A stretch of DNA of 17,435 nucleotides from Richelia sp. UBA3308 (GTDB lineage Bacteria > Cyanobacteriota > Cyanobacteriia > Cyanobacteriales > Nostocaceae), in assembly GCA_002361335.1 (NCBI GenBank), contig DESS01000196.1:22860-40294 (forward strand). The letters run 5' to 3'. Below are positions 7,515-14,490 of this stretch, in pieces. The notes under the pieces were generated by a model. That model was not told the origin of the DNA, did no database searches, and worked only from the letters and a program-made list of their open reading frames with translations. The position numbers were made by a program, and so were the translations under genes. Every line of letters begins with the position of its first letter. Position 1 is the stretch's first letter.

Positions 7515-7556
7515 CTCACTACTCACTATTCCCTATTCACCCCATCACCCCATCAC
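7515..7556. repeat. Heptamer repeats CTCACTA and CACCCCAT
   Basis: CTCACTACTCACTA (7515-7528) is followed by CACCCCATCACCCCATCAC (7538-7556), about 60 bp before the kinase start codon. These are short tandem repeats of the cyanobacterial type. They occupy the place where the kinase promoter would be expected. Confidence 0.5.
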
Positions 7557-7613
7557 TTGTCTGGCATTACTATTTTCAACGCTGCCCTACTTATTAACCT
7601 TTAACCTTGATAT

Positions 7614-9071
7614 ATGTTTCAAGCTACTCGTCGCCGTCTTGCTATTTGGTATACTGCCGTGACGGCTCTGTTATTACTACTGTTTGCGAGTGGAGTGTAT
7701 TTATATGTACGCAATACTTTAATTGAGCGAATTGACGATACTTTGAATCATGTGGTGGAAGTTGTAGAACCCTCGTTAGTTATTGAAGCTGTAAACTCCA
7801 AGGGGACTCAATTTTGGGTTAATGTGGAAGCAAGTTTCCGTGATAATGCTGATACCCGTGATGACGATCGCATTGATTTAGAATGGTTTAGTCCTACTGG
7901 TGAATTACTTTGGTCAACTTTGTCTGAACCGTTAAATATTCCCATTCATCCTAACCGTATGGGTGAAACTGTGCGTGTGGTTGGAGGGGATGGGAAGATG
8001 GGGGGACAAGGAGACAAGGAGACAAGGGGACAAGGAGACAAGGGGACAAGGAGACAAGGGGATGTTTCTTTAAATTCTCCGATACTGTTGCGGCAGGTTA
8101 CTGAGAGAATAGAAGTTGGACGACAAGTTTTAGGATATTTGCGGGTAAGTCATCCTTGGTTTGAAGTGACAAAACCTAGTCGTCAGTTAATTTTTGATTT
8201 GGCTTTGGGTATTAGTTTGATGCTAGTTTCTGTTGGTGCAAGTGGCTGGTTTCTTTCTGGTAAGGCAATGCAACCTGTACGGGAGTCTTATCAACACCTC
8301 AAGCAGTTTACTGCTGATGCTTCTCACGAACTTAGAAGCCCCATCGCTTTAATTCAAACTAATGTACAAGTTGCTTTGGATGAGTTGGAAGTAACTCAAA
8401 CCCAAGGGGTTAATGTAGAACATTATCAACAACAGTTAAAGGTAGTAGAAAAATTAACTCAGCGCCTTGGTAAGTTAGTTAACGATTTACTCTTTTTAGC
8501 ACGTCAAGATAGCGGGATTAGCGCCTACAAGTTTTCTTGTTGTCCTTTAGATGCTTTATTAATGGAAGTTGTGGAAGAACAACAACTGTTTGCTGCGGAA
8601 AAAAATATTACCCTTTCGTTGAATTTGATTGATTCTCCCGAAATTGAAGCTAATCCCCAATTGCTTGATGATTGGTTTACTTTGATGGGTAATTGGGAAC
8701 AATTGGTACGTTTATTTACTAATTTGATTGGTAATGCTTTACGCTATTCCCAAGAAAACGGCAGAGTGGAAGTTGAATTGCTGGGTGTGGAAATTGTAAA
8801 TGCTAGAGCGCTGCGAGTAAAGGTAAGCGATAACGGTATTGGTATTCCATCTGAAGCGATACCGCGTTTATTTGACCGTTTTTACCGAGTAGATCCAGCA
8901 CGCAGCCATGGAACAGCAAATAATTTTACTAAGAATACTGTTGGTTCCGGTTTGGGGCTAGCTATCTGTCAGGCAATTATTGAAAATCATCATGGACAAG
9001 TACAAATAGAAAGCACTGTTGGTAAAGGTACAACAGTTACTGTCACTTTGCCAATTATTCTTGAGTCTTAA
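7614..9071 (+). CDS. Sensor histidine kinase (RppB/ManS-like), no adjacent response regulator
   Basis: The 485-residue inner-membrane kinase autophosphorylates on histidine in response to an extracytoplasmic signal. TM1 is about residues 10-32 and TM2 about 193-214, with a periplasmic domain between. The dimerisation/phosphoacceptor box is FTADASHELRSPIALI (H238). The ATP-binding part has an N box (LIGNALRYS, N374), a G1 box (DNGIG, 406-410), an F box (LFDRFYRVD) and a G2 box (GSGLGL, 444-449), all intact. The N-terminal segment (ATRRRLAIWYTAVTALLLL, IDDTLNHVVEVVE) recalls cyanobacterial RppB/NrsS and ManS metal- or redox-responsive kinases, but which of these cannot be settled here. No clear HAMP domain is present. 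Residues 131-149 are encoded by an octamer repeat that appears inserted in the sensor domain. No response regulator lies within the window. The start lacks a Shine-Dalgarno. Confidence 0.93.
   Translation: MFQATRRRLAIWYTAVTALLLLLFASGVYLYVRNTLIERIDDTLNHVVEVVEPSLVIEAVNSKGTQFWVNVEASFRDNADTRDDDRIDLEWFSPTGELLWSTLSEPLNIPIHPNRMGETVRVVGGDGKMGGQGDKETRGQGDKGTRRQGDVSLNSPILLRQVTERIEVGRQVLGYLRVSHPWFEVTKPSRQLIFDLALGISLMLVSVGASGWFLSGKAMQPVRESYQHLKQFTADASHELRSPIALIQTNVQVALDELEVTQTQGVNVEHYQQQLKVVEKLTQRLGKLVNDLLFLARQDSGISAYKFSCCPLDALLMEVVEEQQLFAAEKNITLSLNLIDSPEIEANPQLLDDWFTLMGNWEQLVRLFTNLIGNALRYSQENGRVEVELLGVEIVNARALRVKVSDNGIGIPSEAIPRLFDRFYRVDPARSHGTANNFTKNTVGSGLGLAICQAIIENHHGQVQIESTVGKGTTVTVTLPIILES
8005..8060 (+). 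repeat. In-frame 8-bp tandem repeat inside the kinase sensor domain (GACAAGGR x7)
   Basis: Seven uninterrupted units: GACAAGGA, GACAAGGA, GACAAGGG, GACAAGGA, GACAAGGG, GACAAGGA, GACAAGGG. Because 3 units equal 8 codons, it encodes the peptide repeat (G/R)QGDK(E/G)TR. It lies between two normal-looking parts of the periplasmic domain (RMGETVRVVG before, LLRQVTERIEVGR after). Confidence 0.9.
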
Positions 9072-9471
9072 TTATTTGCAGTAAAAATGTTTCGGGTGAC
9101 AGATGCGAGTTGCTTCTAGTGATAGATGTTAATGAGTAACTTTACCTACTAATGTTGTTTATGAAGCTTGAAGAATATAACTTATCTTTCAATTATTAGC
9201 AGTTTGAAATTAGCAGTTTGAAATCAAAAAGCAAAGGCTGTCTAGCAGATGCAAGAAATTTTTATTAACTCTTTTTTTGTATTAATTATCAACTATTAGT
9301 TATTTAAAAATTTTTGTAGCATTTCTACAAGTTGCTAGTTAAGTTATATCGATACTTTCTTCAGCTAAACATGAATAAAAATAAAGATTTCACGAGGATT
9401 AAATGCCTATTAATTTAAGATAATATGTTGCCTATATTATACTCAAAAAAATTAAAGGCAGCGGTGAAGGA
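9072..9471. other. Intergenic region after the kinase gene, with a duplicated 14-mer
   Basis: No gene is seen. TTAGCAGTTTGAAA occurs twice in tandem (9196-9209, 9210-9223). The DNA upstream of the following pseudogene is AT-rich. No terminator hairpin was found for the kinase gene. Confidence 0.5.
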
Positions 9472-10231
9472 ATGCACGAAGTAAGTTTCAATGAAACTGA
9501 CTCTACTCGTAGAGAATTAACATTTAGATTACCTGAATCAAAAGCAGTATATTAAGGCCAAATTTTCGGGTAACCCATAGGCAAATCAAGAAGATGTTCC
9601 TAGCGTAATTAATCCAGATCAAGTTGACGCTAGACTTGCAAATACTTACGGTACTGAAAATGGTCCTCTTCCCCATATAATTAAATTTGAAGAGGCAAAA
9701 TTAACTGAAAAAGGACAAAAGTTACTAGAAAAAATGGATAACAATCCCCCCCAAGATTTAAACAAAGCAGCAGCTATTCCTATAGCTACTAAAGATATGC
9801 CCTTCTTAGAAAAGGTAATGCTTAAGGGCAGTTTAAATGATATTTTCGATGCTAGAGATATAAGTGAAGTGGTATTCCGTACCATGCGGGATATGATGAC
9901 TACCGAAGCATCCGAACGGGTTTCCCAAGAATTGCACGAACCAGCAGAACCCACTAAGGATAAGGCTTTGCAAAATGAAATCGCCGATTTGTGGAAAGAC
10001 ACTAATCCGATTGTGGCTTTCTTAAGTAAAGTTCGTCCACCTCTAAAAATTGAATCTGACACTTTCTTATTCCGAATTCGACAAGAAGGTGGTTTACAAA
10101 AAGATGTAGATGAAAAAATGGTAGTTAAAGCCGTATTTTCCGCAACTAAAGACGAATTATCTCAAGAACGAGTTAAGGAAATTGGGGAGTTTTTACCCGA
10201 TCAAATTCGTCAATTGTGGCAAGCAGCTTAA
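9472..10231 (+). pseudogene. DUF2267-type gene broken by a 2-nt deletion and a nonsense codon
   Basis: Frame 1 starts at ATG 9472 (GAAGGA just upstream) and reads MHEVSFNETDSTRRELTFRL, then ...PESKAVY, and stops at TAA 9553. The neighbouring frame continues as IKAKFSGNP, TAG at 9578, then ANQEDVPSVINPDQVDARL and onward to TAA 10229. The junction GTATATTAAG would read V-Y-I-K if one AT dinucleotide were restored, so loss of 2 nt in an AT run explains the shift. TAG 9578 is one transition away from CAG (Gln). Without those two lesions the product would be about 250 residues. The C-terminal part (from ~9795) resembles DUF2267: alternating helices, DARDISEVVFRTMRDMMT, and an ending with GEFLPDQIRQLWQAA. 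A 165-residue remnant could start at ATG 9734 but has no good ribosome binding site. Function unknown. Confidence 0.7.
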
Positions 10232-10233
10232 TC

Positions 10234-10510
10234 TTAGAGGATGTTTAATAAGTATCCTTTTTAAGGTAATTCTCGGATGATCCCCCCTTCCCCCCGATGT
10301 ATTGGGGGGTTAGGGCGTGTTTTCAAACCTCAACCGCTCTCAGGCTAAAGCCTGGAGCTACCCAGCTTTTTCATAGTCCGCTGCCACGGCGGACTTTGTA
10401 GGTATAGCCTCACCCTATAAGGGTGAGGACTACTTTGAAAACACGCCCTAAAGTCCCCCATTTTTAAAGGGGATTTAGGGGGGATCTAAAAGTTTGCAAG
10501 TTTTAATCAT
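10234..10510. mobile_element. Composite miniature element interrupted by a second, nested element
   Basis: The left end begins TTAGAGGATGTTTAATAAGT (10234) and the right end has GATCTAAAAGTTT (10483-10495). Both ends recur in the same order at 13424 and 13512. Inside, GATCCCCCC (10279-10287) and GGGGGGATC (10478-10486) form an inverted pair of the common cyanobacterial AAAGTCCCC/GGGGGATC palindrome. That palindrome is split by the element at 10311-10450. No transposase is encoded. Confidence 0.55.
10311..10450. mobile_element. Nested MITE with perfect 17-bp terminal inverted repeats, flanked by TA
   Basis: TAGGGCGTGTTTTCAAA (10311-10327) and its exact reverse complement TTTGAAAACACGCCCTA (10434-10450) bound a 140-bp element. 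The outermost TA on both sides fits a TA target duplication, as made by IS630/Tc1-mariner-type transposases. The interior holds three hairpins: CAGGCT/AGCCTG (10341-10354), AGTCCGC/GCGGACT (10375-10395) and CCTCACCC/GGGTGAGG (10408-10428). There is no coding capacity. Confidence 0.75.
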
Positions 10511-10514
10511 GCTT

Positions 10515-10560
10515 CCATGCCCAATGCCCAATGCCCCATGCCCAATGCCCCATCCCCAAT
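10515..10560. repeat. Heptamer repeat (CCCAATG/CCCCATG)
   Basis: About six consecutive 7-bp units alternate between CCCAATG and CCCCATG just beyond the stop codon of the TPR gene. A shorter copy of the same repeat lies at 17135-17157. Confidence 0.75.
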
Positions 10561-10571
10561 ACCGAAATAAA

Positions 10572-11663
10572 CTATTTTTTCAACATTTGAATAACTCGAT
10601 CGCGCAATAAAACTTCTTTTGTACTATCCTCAAGTCTTTGTGCTATAATAATTGCTCTTTGATAAAAGTTACGAGCAGTGGAATATTTACCAAGCTTTTC
10701 ATACAGTCTCGCGTAGGATTCAAAGGATTTTAATTCTTCACGAGAGTTTCCTAAATCTGTTGCGATCGCTAAACGTTTCTCTAATAATTCAAAAGTACGA
10801 TTGTAGCGTCCTACCGAACTATGAGCAGCAACTAACCCATCGATTGCTCGTAATTGATTAAGATTGTCCCTTGCAGTTTTGGCAAGTCGTAATGCTTTTC
10901 CATAGGTAGCAATTATTTCCTCATAGCTACCAACTACCCTGTAGGCTTCACCTAAATTATTTAAAGTATTCGCTTCACCGATGGGATCGCCGGTTTTTCG
11001 TCGGTAATTCAAAGCATTTTTATATAGTTTAACTGCTTTGTTATAATCTCCTAATCTTGCTGATGCTAATCCCAAATTACTTAAAGATATTCCGTAACCT
11101 TCGCTGCTGTTAAGGTTTCGAGCTATTTTCAAAGCTTGTTCAAAAGTTTGGGAAGCCGCTCTAAATTTGCCTTTTTGTAGTAATAAAGTACCGACATTAT
11201 TCATTGCAAAAATCTGACTTTGAAAATCTTTGGTATCTCGAGCGATCGCCAAACGTTTTCTAATGGCATCTTCGGCTTTTTTATACTGGTTTAATTCTAC
11301 GAAAGCTTTACCCAAAAATTCGTAGGTTAAACCAAGGGCATTTAAATCCCCGATTGAGTGATAAATTTCTAATGCCCTTCTCAAAGACTTAACTGCTTTG
11401 TGGGGATTTCCTTCGATATTTTGTCTTTCCCCCAAACGCAGCAAACTATCAGCTTCATCTCTCGATCGCAATAATACTTTTCTATCTATCGCCGGATAAT
11501 GCAGTTGTTCGGTAATGTCGGTAGCATTTGCAGCGATAGGACTTAAAAGAAAACTAAAGAATAAAAGCCAAAAAGCATTATAAAACTTATTTCGCCGCCG
11601 CCCAATATTATCGGATAGTGATGGTTGGAATTTGACTGGCGCTAGAAGATTGGGCTGTTTCAT
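10572..11663 (-). CDS. Tetratricopeptide-repeat protein with N-terminal membrane or signal segment
   Basis: The 363-residue protein has a basic N-terminus and a hydrophobic segment (about 28-46, AFWLLFFSFLLSPIAANA), which suggests export or membrane anchoring, with a possible signal-peptidase site after ANA. Residues ~71-345 contain about seven TPR-like repeats of the 40-residue class (for example AMNNVGTLLLQKGKFRAASQ, SLSNLGLASARLGDYNKAVK, TLNNLGEAYRVVGSYEEIIA). Such domains act as protein-protein interaction scaffolds. No enzymatic domain is attached. It lies downstream of the sigma-like gene on the same strand with about 90 bp between, so co-transcription is possible. A specific partner cannot be named. 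Confidence 0.85.
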   Translation of the reverse strand: MKQPNLLAPVKFQPSLSDNIGRRRNKFYNAFWLLFFSFLLSPIAANATDITEQLHYPAIDRKVLLRSRDEADSLLRLGERQNIEGNPHKAVKSLRRALEIYHSIGDLNALGLTYEFLGKAFVELNQYKKAEDAIRKRLAIARDTKDFQSQIFAMNNVGTLLLQKGKFRAASQTFEQALKIARNLNSSEGYGISLSNLGLASARLGDYNKAVKLYKNALNYRRKTGDPIGEANTLNNLGEAYRVVGSYEEIIATYGKALRLAKTARDNLNQLRAIDGLVAAHSSVGRYNRTFELLEKRLAIATDLGNSREELKSFESYARLYEKLGKYSTARNFYQRAIIIAQRLEDSTKEVLLRDRVIQMLKK

Positions 11664-11752
11664 ATAAATTCCCCAAAAAAAATAGATTTTAACTAAAAGG
11701 ATTTACAAAAAATCAAATATTTATCAGCATGAATCCATAAACAACCGCGTTA

Positions 11753-12391
11753 TTACGCAGAAACAGGTTGGAGAAAATTTTCACCCAAATATATAGCACG
11801 GATATCTGCTGGTAATTTTTCTTCTAGCATACGATAACCTTCTTGAAGAAAATTTGCTACTTCGCTTGGAGAAATTGCTTCTCCCTCAGCTTGTAAATAA
11901 GCAGCAATTCTGGTTTCACTCCAGTGGAAGGTTTGAGCCATTAAAACCATCAATCTTAACATTGGTGGTAATTGATCTAATGCTTGTTCTACATAACACC
12001 ACAGGGGCGGAGAAGTTGTCTTCAGAGAATAATGAATACTTTCCGTAGGGGGTAATTCCGTTTCGTTAATACAGTAAGCAGTCATATTAATCAGCCAGTT
12101 TTGCAAAGTCAAAGCTGGCGCATTCGGATCTCCACTTTCTAAGTTTACTCCCCCTACTTGATAGTAAATATGTCGCCAAGTCATAGCAAATAAATAATCC
12201 GCTTGTACTGGCGATCGCGCTGAATGCATAATCAAAGTGTAGACAATTGGACTGTATCGGCAAAAAATGGCCGTAAAATACCTTCCAGCCTCTGGATGTT
12301 GTCCAAATAAAGTGATTAATTCCTGATCGCTGTGATGGAACAGTGATTTCACTAAGGGGTGATTGGATTCTGGGAAATGGGGAATTTGCAC
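11753..12391 (-). CDS. ECF-type sigma-factor-like protein
   Basis: The 212-residue protein has an organisation like a two-domain ECF sigma factor. A region-2-like part covers ~22-102 (SDQELITLFGQHPEAGRYFT, AIFCRYSPIVYTLI, then ADYLFAMTWRHIYYQV, the DxxxxTW core-binding pattern). A region-4-like part covers ~131-195 (ALDQLPPMLRLMVLMAQ, HWSETRIAAYL, EVANFLQEGYRMLEEKL), resembling the helix-turn-helix that reads the -35 element. The linker (~103-130) is short. The start is GTG without a strong Shine-Dalgarno. If active it would direct RNA polymerase to a small regulon. The HTH is divergent, so DNA binding is not assured. No anti-sigma gene is adjacent. It is transcribed away from the VOC-fold gene. 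Confidence 0.7.
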   Translation of the reverse strand: MQIPHFPESNHPLVKSLFHHSDQELITLFGQHPEAGRYFTAIFCRYSPIVYTLIMHSARSPVQADYLFAMTWRHIYYQVGGVNLESGDPNAPALTLQNWLINMTAYCINETELPPTESIHYSLKTTSPPLWCYVEQALDQLPPMLRLMVLMAQTFHWSETRIAAYLQAEGEAISPSEVANFLQEGYRMLEEKLPADIRAIYLGENFLQPVSA

Positions 12392-12588
12392 AGTCTTTTT
12401 CAGTCTATGTTGCTAGAATATATTACGGAATATATATTTTTCGTTAATCGCCAACCGATTTTTGTGTTGATATATTTAGGATTAACAGCTTGATTAAAAG
12501 TTTTTCTAAACTAGAAATACGACTATTTATTTAAGTCCTAGTTAAATTTACTCAAAAACAACTTTCTTATATATTTATTAATCTGTTC
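12392..12588. promoter_or_regulatory. Divergent promoter region between the sigma-like and VOC-fold genes
   Basis: This 197-bp AT-rich spacer must drive both genes outward. TATATTT and TATATAT elements are present (about 12418-12440, 12569-12577), but no convincing paired -35/-10 or operator could be assigned. Autoregulation by the sigma-like protein is possible but untested. Confidence 0.35.
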
Positions 12589-13173
12589 ATGGTTATACCA
12601 GCTAACGTGACACCTTATTTGTTTACTCCGACTACTTTAGGTTCTTTTTTGCCTTTGGATAGCTTATTCTCCACACAGGGCATTATGGTGATGCTACTAG
12701 CTGCTTATGCTGGTGCAATGTGGATGTTTCTGACTAGCGCTCCCAAGGTACATACAATTATGGTGTCGGATTTAGAAATTGCCCGAGACTTATATGAAGG
12801 GCTGTTGGATTTACCAACAGCAGAAGTACCTTTGCACTATTATTACAATTATGAACAAACAATAGGCGCAACGGGAGTAGATCCGCTTTACTTAGGTAGT
12901 AGCCCCACCTATTCAAACAGAATGCCTAATGCTACTGAGGGACTTTGGTACCAACTGAAGAAAAATACTCAGTTGCACGTTATTTCAGGAGCTAGTTTAG
13001 GTAATAAAAACCAGCAGCGTCATGTATGCTTTGACCGTGAATGTCTGGAAATGATTTTACTACGAGTTGAAACCCGGGGTTTAAAATTTAAAATTCGCAG
13101 TCGCAAGCCATTGAATTTTTTGCTCAAAGATTATGAAGGGCGTATTGTTGAAATGGCTGAGGTCGCAAACTGA
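12589..13173 (+). CDS. Membrane-anchored VOC/glyoxalase-fold protein
   Basis: The 194-residue protein has a hydrophobic segment at ~31-50 (IMVMLLAAYAGAMWMFLTSA). A vicinal-oxygen-chelate-like domain begins with KVHTIMVSDLEIARDLYEGL (about 52-71), the typical strand, helix and phenylalanine/leucine-rich opening of glyoxalase/bleomycin-resistance domains. It ends with FLLKDYEGRIVEMAE, equivalent to the last strand carrying the metal-ligand Glu. Other metal ligands are not clearly assigned, so catalysis is uncertain. It may bind a small ligand. It diverges from the sigma-like gene, which suggests functional coupling. The substrate is unknown. Confidence 0.72.
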   Translation: MVIPANVTPYLFTPTTLGSFLPLDSLFSTQGIMVMLLAAYAGAMWMFLTSAPKVHTIMVSDLEIARDLYEGLLDLPTAEVPLHYYYNYEQTIGATGVDPLYLGSSPTYSNRMPNATEGLWYQLKKNTQLHVISGASLGNKNQQRHVCFDRECLEMILLRVETRGLKFKIRSRKPLNFLLKDYEGRIVEMAEVAN

Positions 13174-13375
13174 TTTAAGTTATGATTTAGTACCACTGGA
13201 GTTAGGAGTTATAACCTTTAAAATGAAGGTTTGAGCGGAAGGGGGGAATTCGGCTAGAATTGGGATCAGGTATGATGCCTAACCCATTTCCGGGTTGTGT
13301 GGGGCGTATTAAACACCACTAAACGGTGGCAAATTCTACCGATATATTTGAGTTAAAGTCCCCTTTTTTAAGGGG

Positions 13376-13419
13376 AGCCACTGCGTTGCGGAGCAGAACT
13401 CCGTTGTAGCAAGTGGCGT
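13376..13419. repeat. Small dispersed palindromic repeat inserted in a host palindrome
   Basis: GCCACTGCGTTGCGGAG on the left pairs imperfectly with CTCCGTTGTAGCAAGTGGC on the right. This is the pattern of the small dispersed repeats of Nostoc-type genomes. It interrupts AAAGTCCCC...AAGGGG | GGATTTAG (13355-13375 and 13420 onward). A right-half remnant (GGTTGTAGGAAGTGGCGTGG) occurs again at 13483-13502. Confidence 0.65.
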
Positions 13420-13423
13420 GGAT

Positions 13424-13540
13424 TTAGAGGATGTTTAATAAGTATTCTTTAACTATTATCTGGAATTATCCGCCCTTCCCTCGGTTGTAGGAAGTGGCGT
13501 GGATAATGGCTGATCTAAAAGTTTACGAGTTTTATTTATG
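13424..13540. mobile_element. Second copy of the AGAGGATGTTT-ended miniature element
   Basis: The left end TTAGAGGATGTTTAATAAGT (13424) and right end GATCTAAAAGTTT (13512-13524) match the element at 10234-10510. The interior is different: an inverted pair ATTATCC (13465-13471) / GGATAAT (13501-13507) encloses a remnant of the small dispersed repeat. No coding sequence is present. Confidence 0.55.
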
Positions 13541-13594
13541 ACGCATCCTTACATTCTCTTAGTAAAAATAGTCTGTCCAATATCAAAAGCTGTA

Positions 13595-13618
13595 AAATTC
13601 ATAAATTCATAAATTCAT
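13595..13618. repeat. Tandem octamer AAATTCAT x3
   Basis: Three perfect 8-bp units without interruption. The 8-bp period equals that of the kinase repeat, but the sequence is different. Confidence 0.75.
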
Positions 13619-13759
13619 AGATAAATATCAAACATTTAAGTAAGTCGGCGTAAAAAAATATTACTATGTTAAGAAAAGTAAATTAAACTGAAACCCTTGT
13701 AACTATTGCATGACAGCATGACAGCCTTTTCTCAACTATAATTTTCCATGCCGACCTAC

Positions 13760-14236
13760 TTACTGACTGATTTCAAAAATCCTTTCTAACCTCTTTACCA
13801 ATTGTTCTGCTAAATCTAATAAATCAACGGTATCGTTTTCCGAATCAAAACTGCAACTAATTTTTTCCAAACTCGCGCTTTCTACTAAAACGGTTTTAAT
13901 CGCAAATACTCGATTTTCCTCTTTAGAAATCCTCAGACAATCTTCTAACTGAGTCGCAATTTCTTCTAGTGATTTGCCTTGCAATTGCTTTCGTACTCCT
14001 ACAGCTACCCAATCATCACTTTCTAAAAAGTTAGTCACCGAATTCAAAAAATTTGTTTGTGCAGTTTCATCTTCATCCCACTTTTCCAACCAATCTCCAT
14101 CTACATCTTCAGCATACAAATATGCTGCTTCTAATCCATATTTAACTATATCATTTTGTAATTTTTGAGCCGCTTCTACTGATTCTATAAACTTATCTAA
14201 TTTCTTCTGAGTTTCGGTTGACATTTCTTTAATCAT
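13760..14236 (-). CDS. Unrecognised small acidic protein (158 residues)
   Basis: A soluble, predicted mostly helical and acidic protein (GDWLEKWDEDETAQTNFLNS, EIATQLEDCLRISKEENRVF). No signal peptide or membrane segment is seen. Two ATG codons lie close together (MIKEMSTETQ). The second, at residue 5, is an equally plausible start because neither has a strong Shine-Dalgarno. It stands alone between repeat-rich regions, with no operon partner. I recognise no family. Confidence 0.55.
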   Translation of the reverse strand: MIKEMSTETQKKLDKFIESVEAAQKLQNDIVKYGLEAAYLYAEDVDGDWLEKWDEDETAQTNFLNSVTNFLESDDWVAVGVRKQLQGKSLEEIATQLEDCLRISKEENRVFAIKTVLVESASLEKISCSFDSENDTVDLLDLAEQLVKRLERIFEISQ

Positions 14237-14268
14237 TATGACTCAAACTATTAAAAAAATATTGCCTT

Positions 14269-14479
14269 AGAGGATGGAGACCAGGTTAAATTTAATACTT
14301 TATCTGGCGGTTGAAACTGGACAACCTTTGCTACAACGGGGGAAACCAGAGCAAGGCAATAGCTTATCTACACAAGCCAGTACCCGTTTGCACGGGTTTA
14401 AAATTTATTAGTCCACTTTCAGTAGATTTACTCTGTGTAGTAGCGGTTTTAACCACGAGATACTTGACAAACATCCTCT
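14269..14479. mobile_element. Third AGAGGATG-ended miniature element
   Basis: AGAGGATG (14269-14276) and CATCCTCT (14472-14479) are inverted ends 211 bp apart. Read on the minus strand, the right end gives AGAGGATGTTTGTCAAGTAT, the same motif as the left ends at 10236 and 13426 except for three bases after TTT. Inside are palindromes of the dispersed type (CCCGTTTGCACGGG at about 14384-14397; GCGGTTTTAACCAC at about 14443-14456). It lies between two hypothetical genes. Confidence 0.5.
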
Positions 14480-14490
14480 GACAAAGTTTG

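Larger units (their letters stand above)
6275..7613. other. Long gene-poor intergenic region
   Basis: This 1.3-kb stretch separates the minus-strand fibre locus from the plus-strand kinase and must hold both promoters. I see no convincing -35/-10 pair. Present are a tandem 10-mer (6385-6404), a possible small membrane peptide (6576-6746), an open fragment without a start codon (6875-7033), heptamer repeats (7304-7324) and their inverted relatives (7515-7556), and a dispersed hairpin (7439-7456). There is no response-regulator gene next to the kinase. Confidence 0.6.
13174..13759. other. Repeat-rich intergenic region
   Basis: There is no gene in 586 bases. From left to right it holds small hairpins (AACCC/GGGTT at 13281-13296), a split AAAGTCCCC/GGGGATTTAG palindrome with an inserted repeat (13355-13430), a second copy of the AGAGGATGTTT-ended element (13424-13540), a tandem octamer AAATTCAT x3 (13595-13618) and a doubled CATGACAG (about 13709-13724). 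Confidence 0.65.

Noticed and set aside
7304..7556. CRISPR array, considered because of regular heptamer repeats
   Set aside because: Units are 7 bp with no spacers, and no cas gene is in the window.
9646..10062. 138-codon minus-strand frame
   Set aside because: It is antisense to the DUF2267-type pseudogene, whose plus-strand reading gives the coherent protein.
13281..13330. Riboswitch or small RNA formed by AACCC/GGGTT and CCAC/GTGG hairpins
   Set aside because: The stems are only 4-5 bp, match no riboswitch class I know and lie between two genes without being a leader of either.
14269..14479. Retron-like or structured regulatory RNA between the two hypothetical genes
   Set aside because: There is no reverse transcriptase nearby, and the inverted ends with the shared AGAGGATGTTT motif are better explained by a miniature mobile element.
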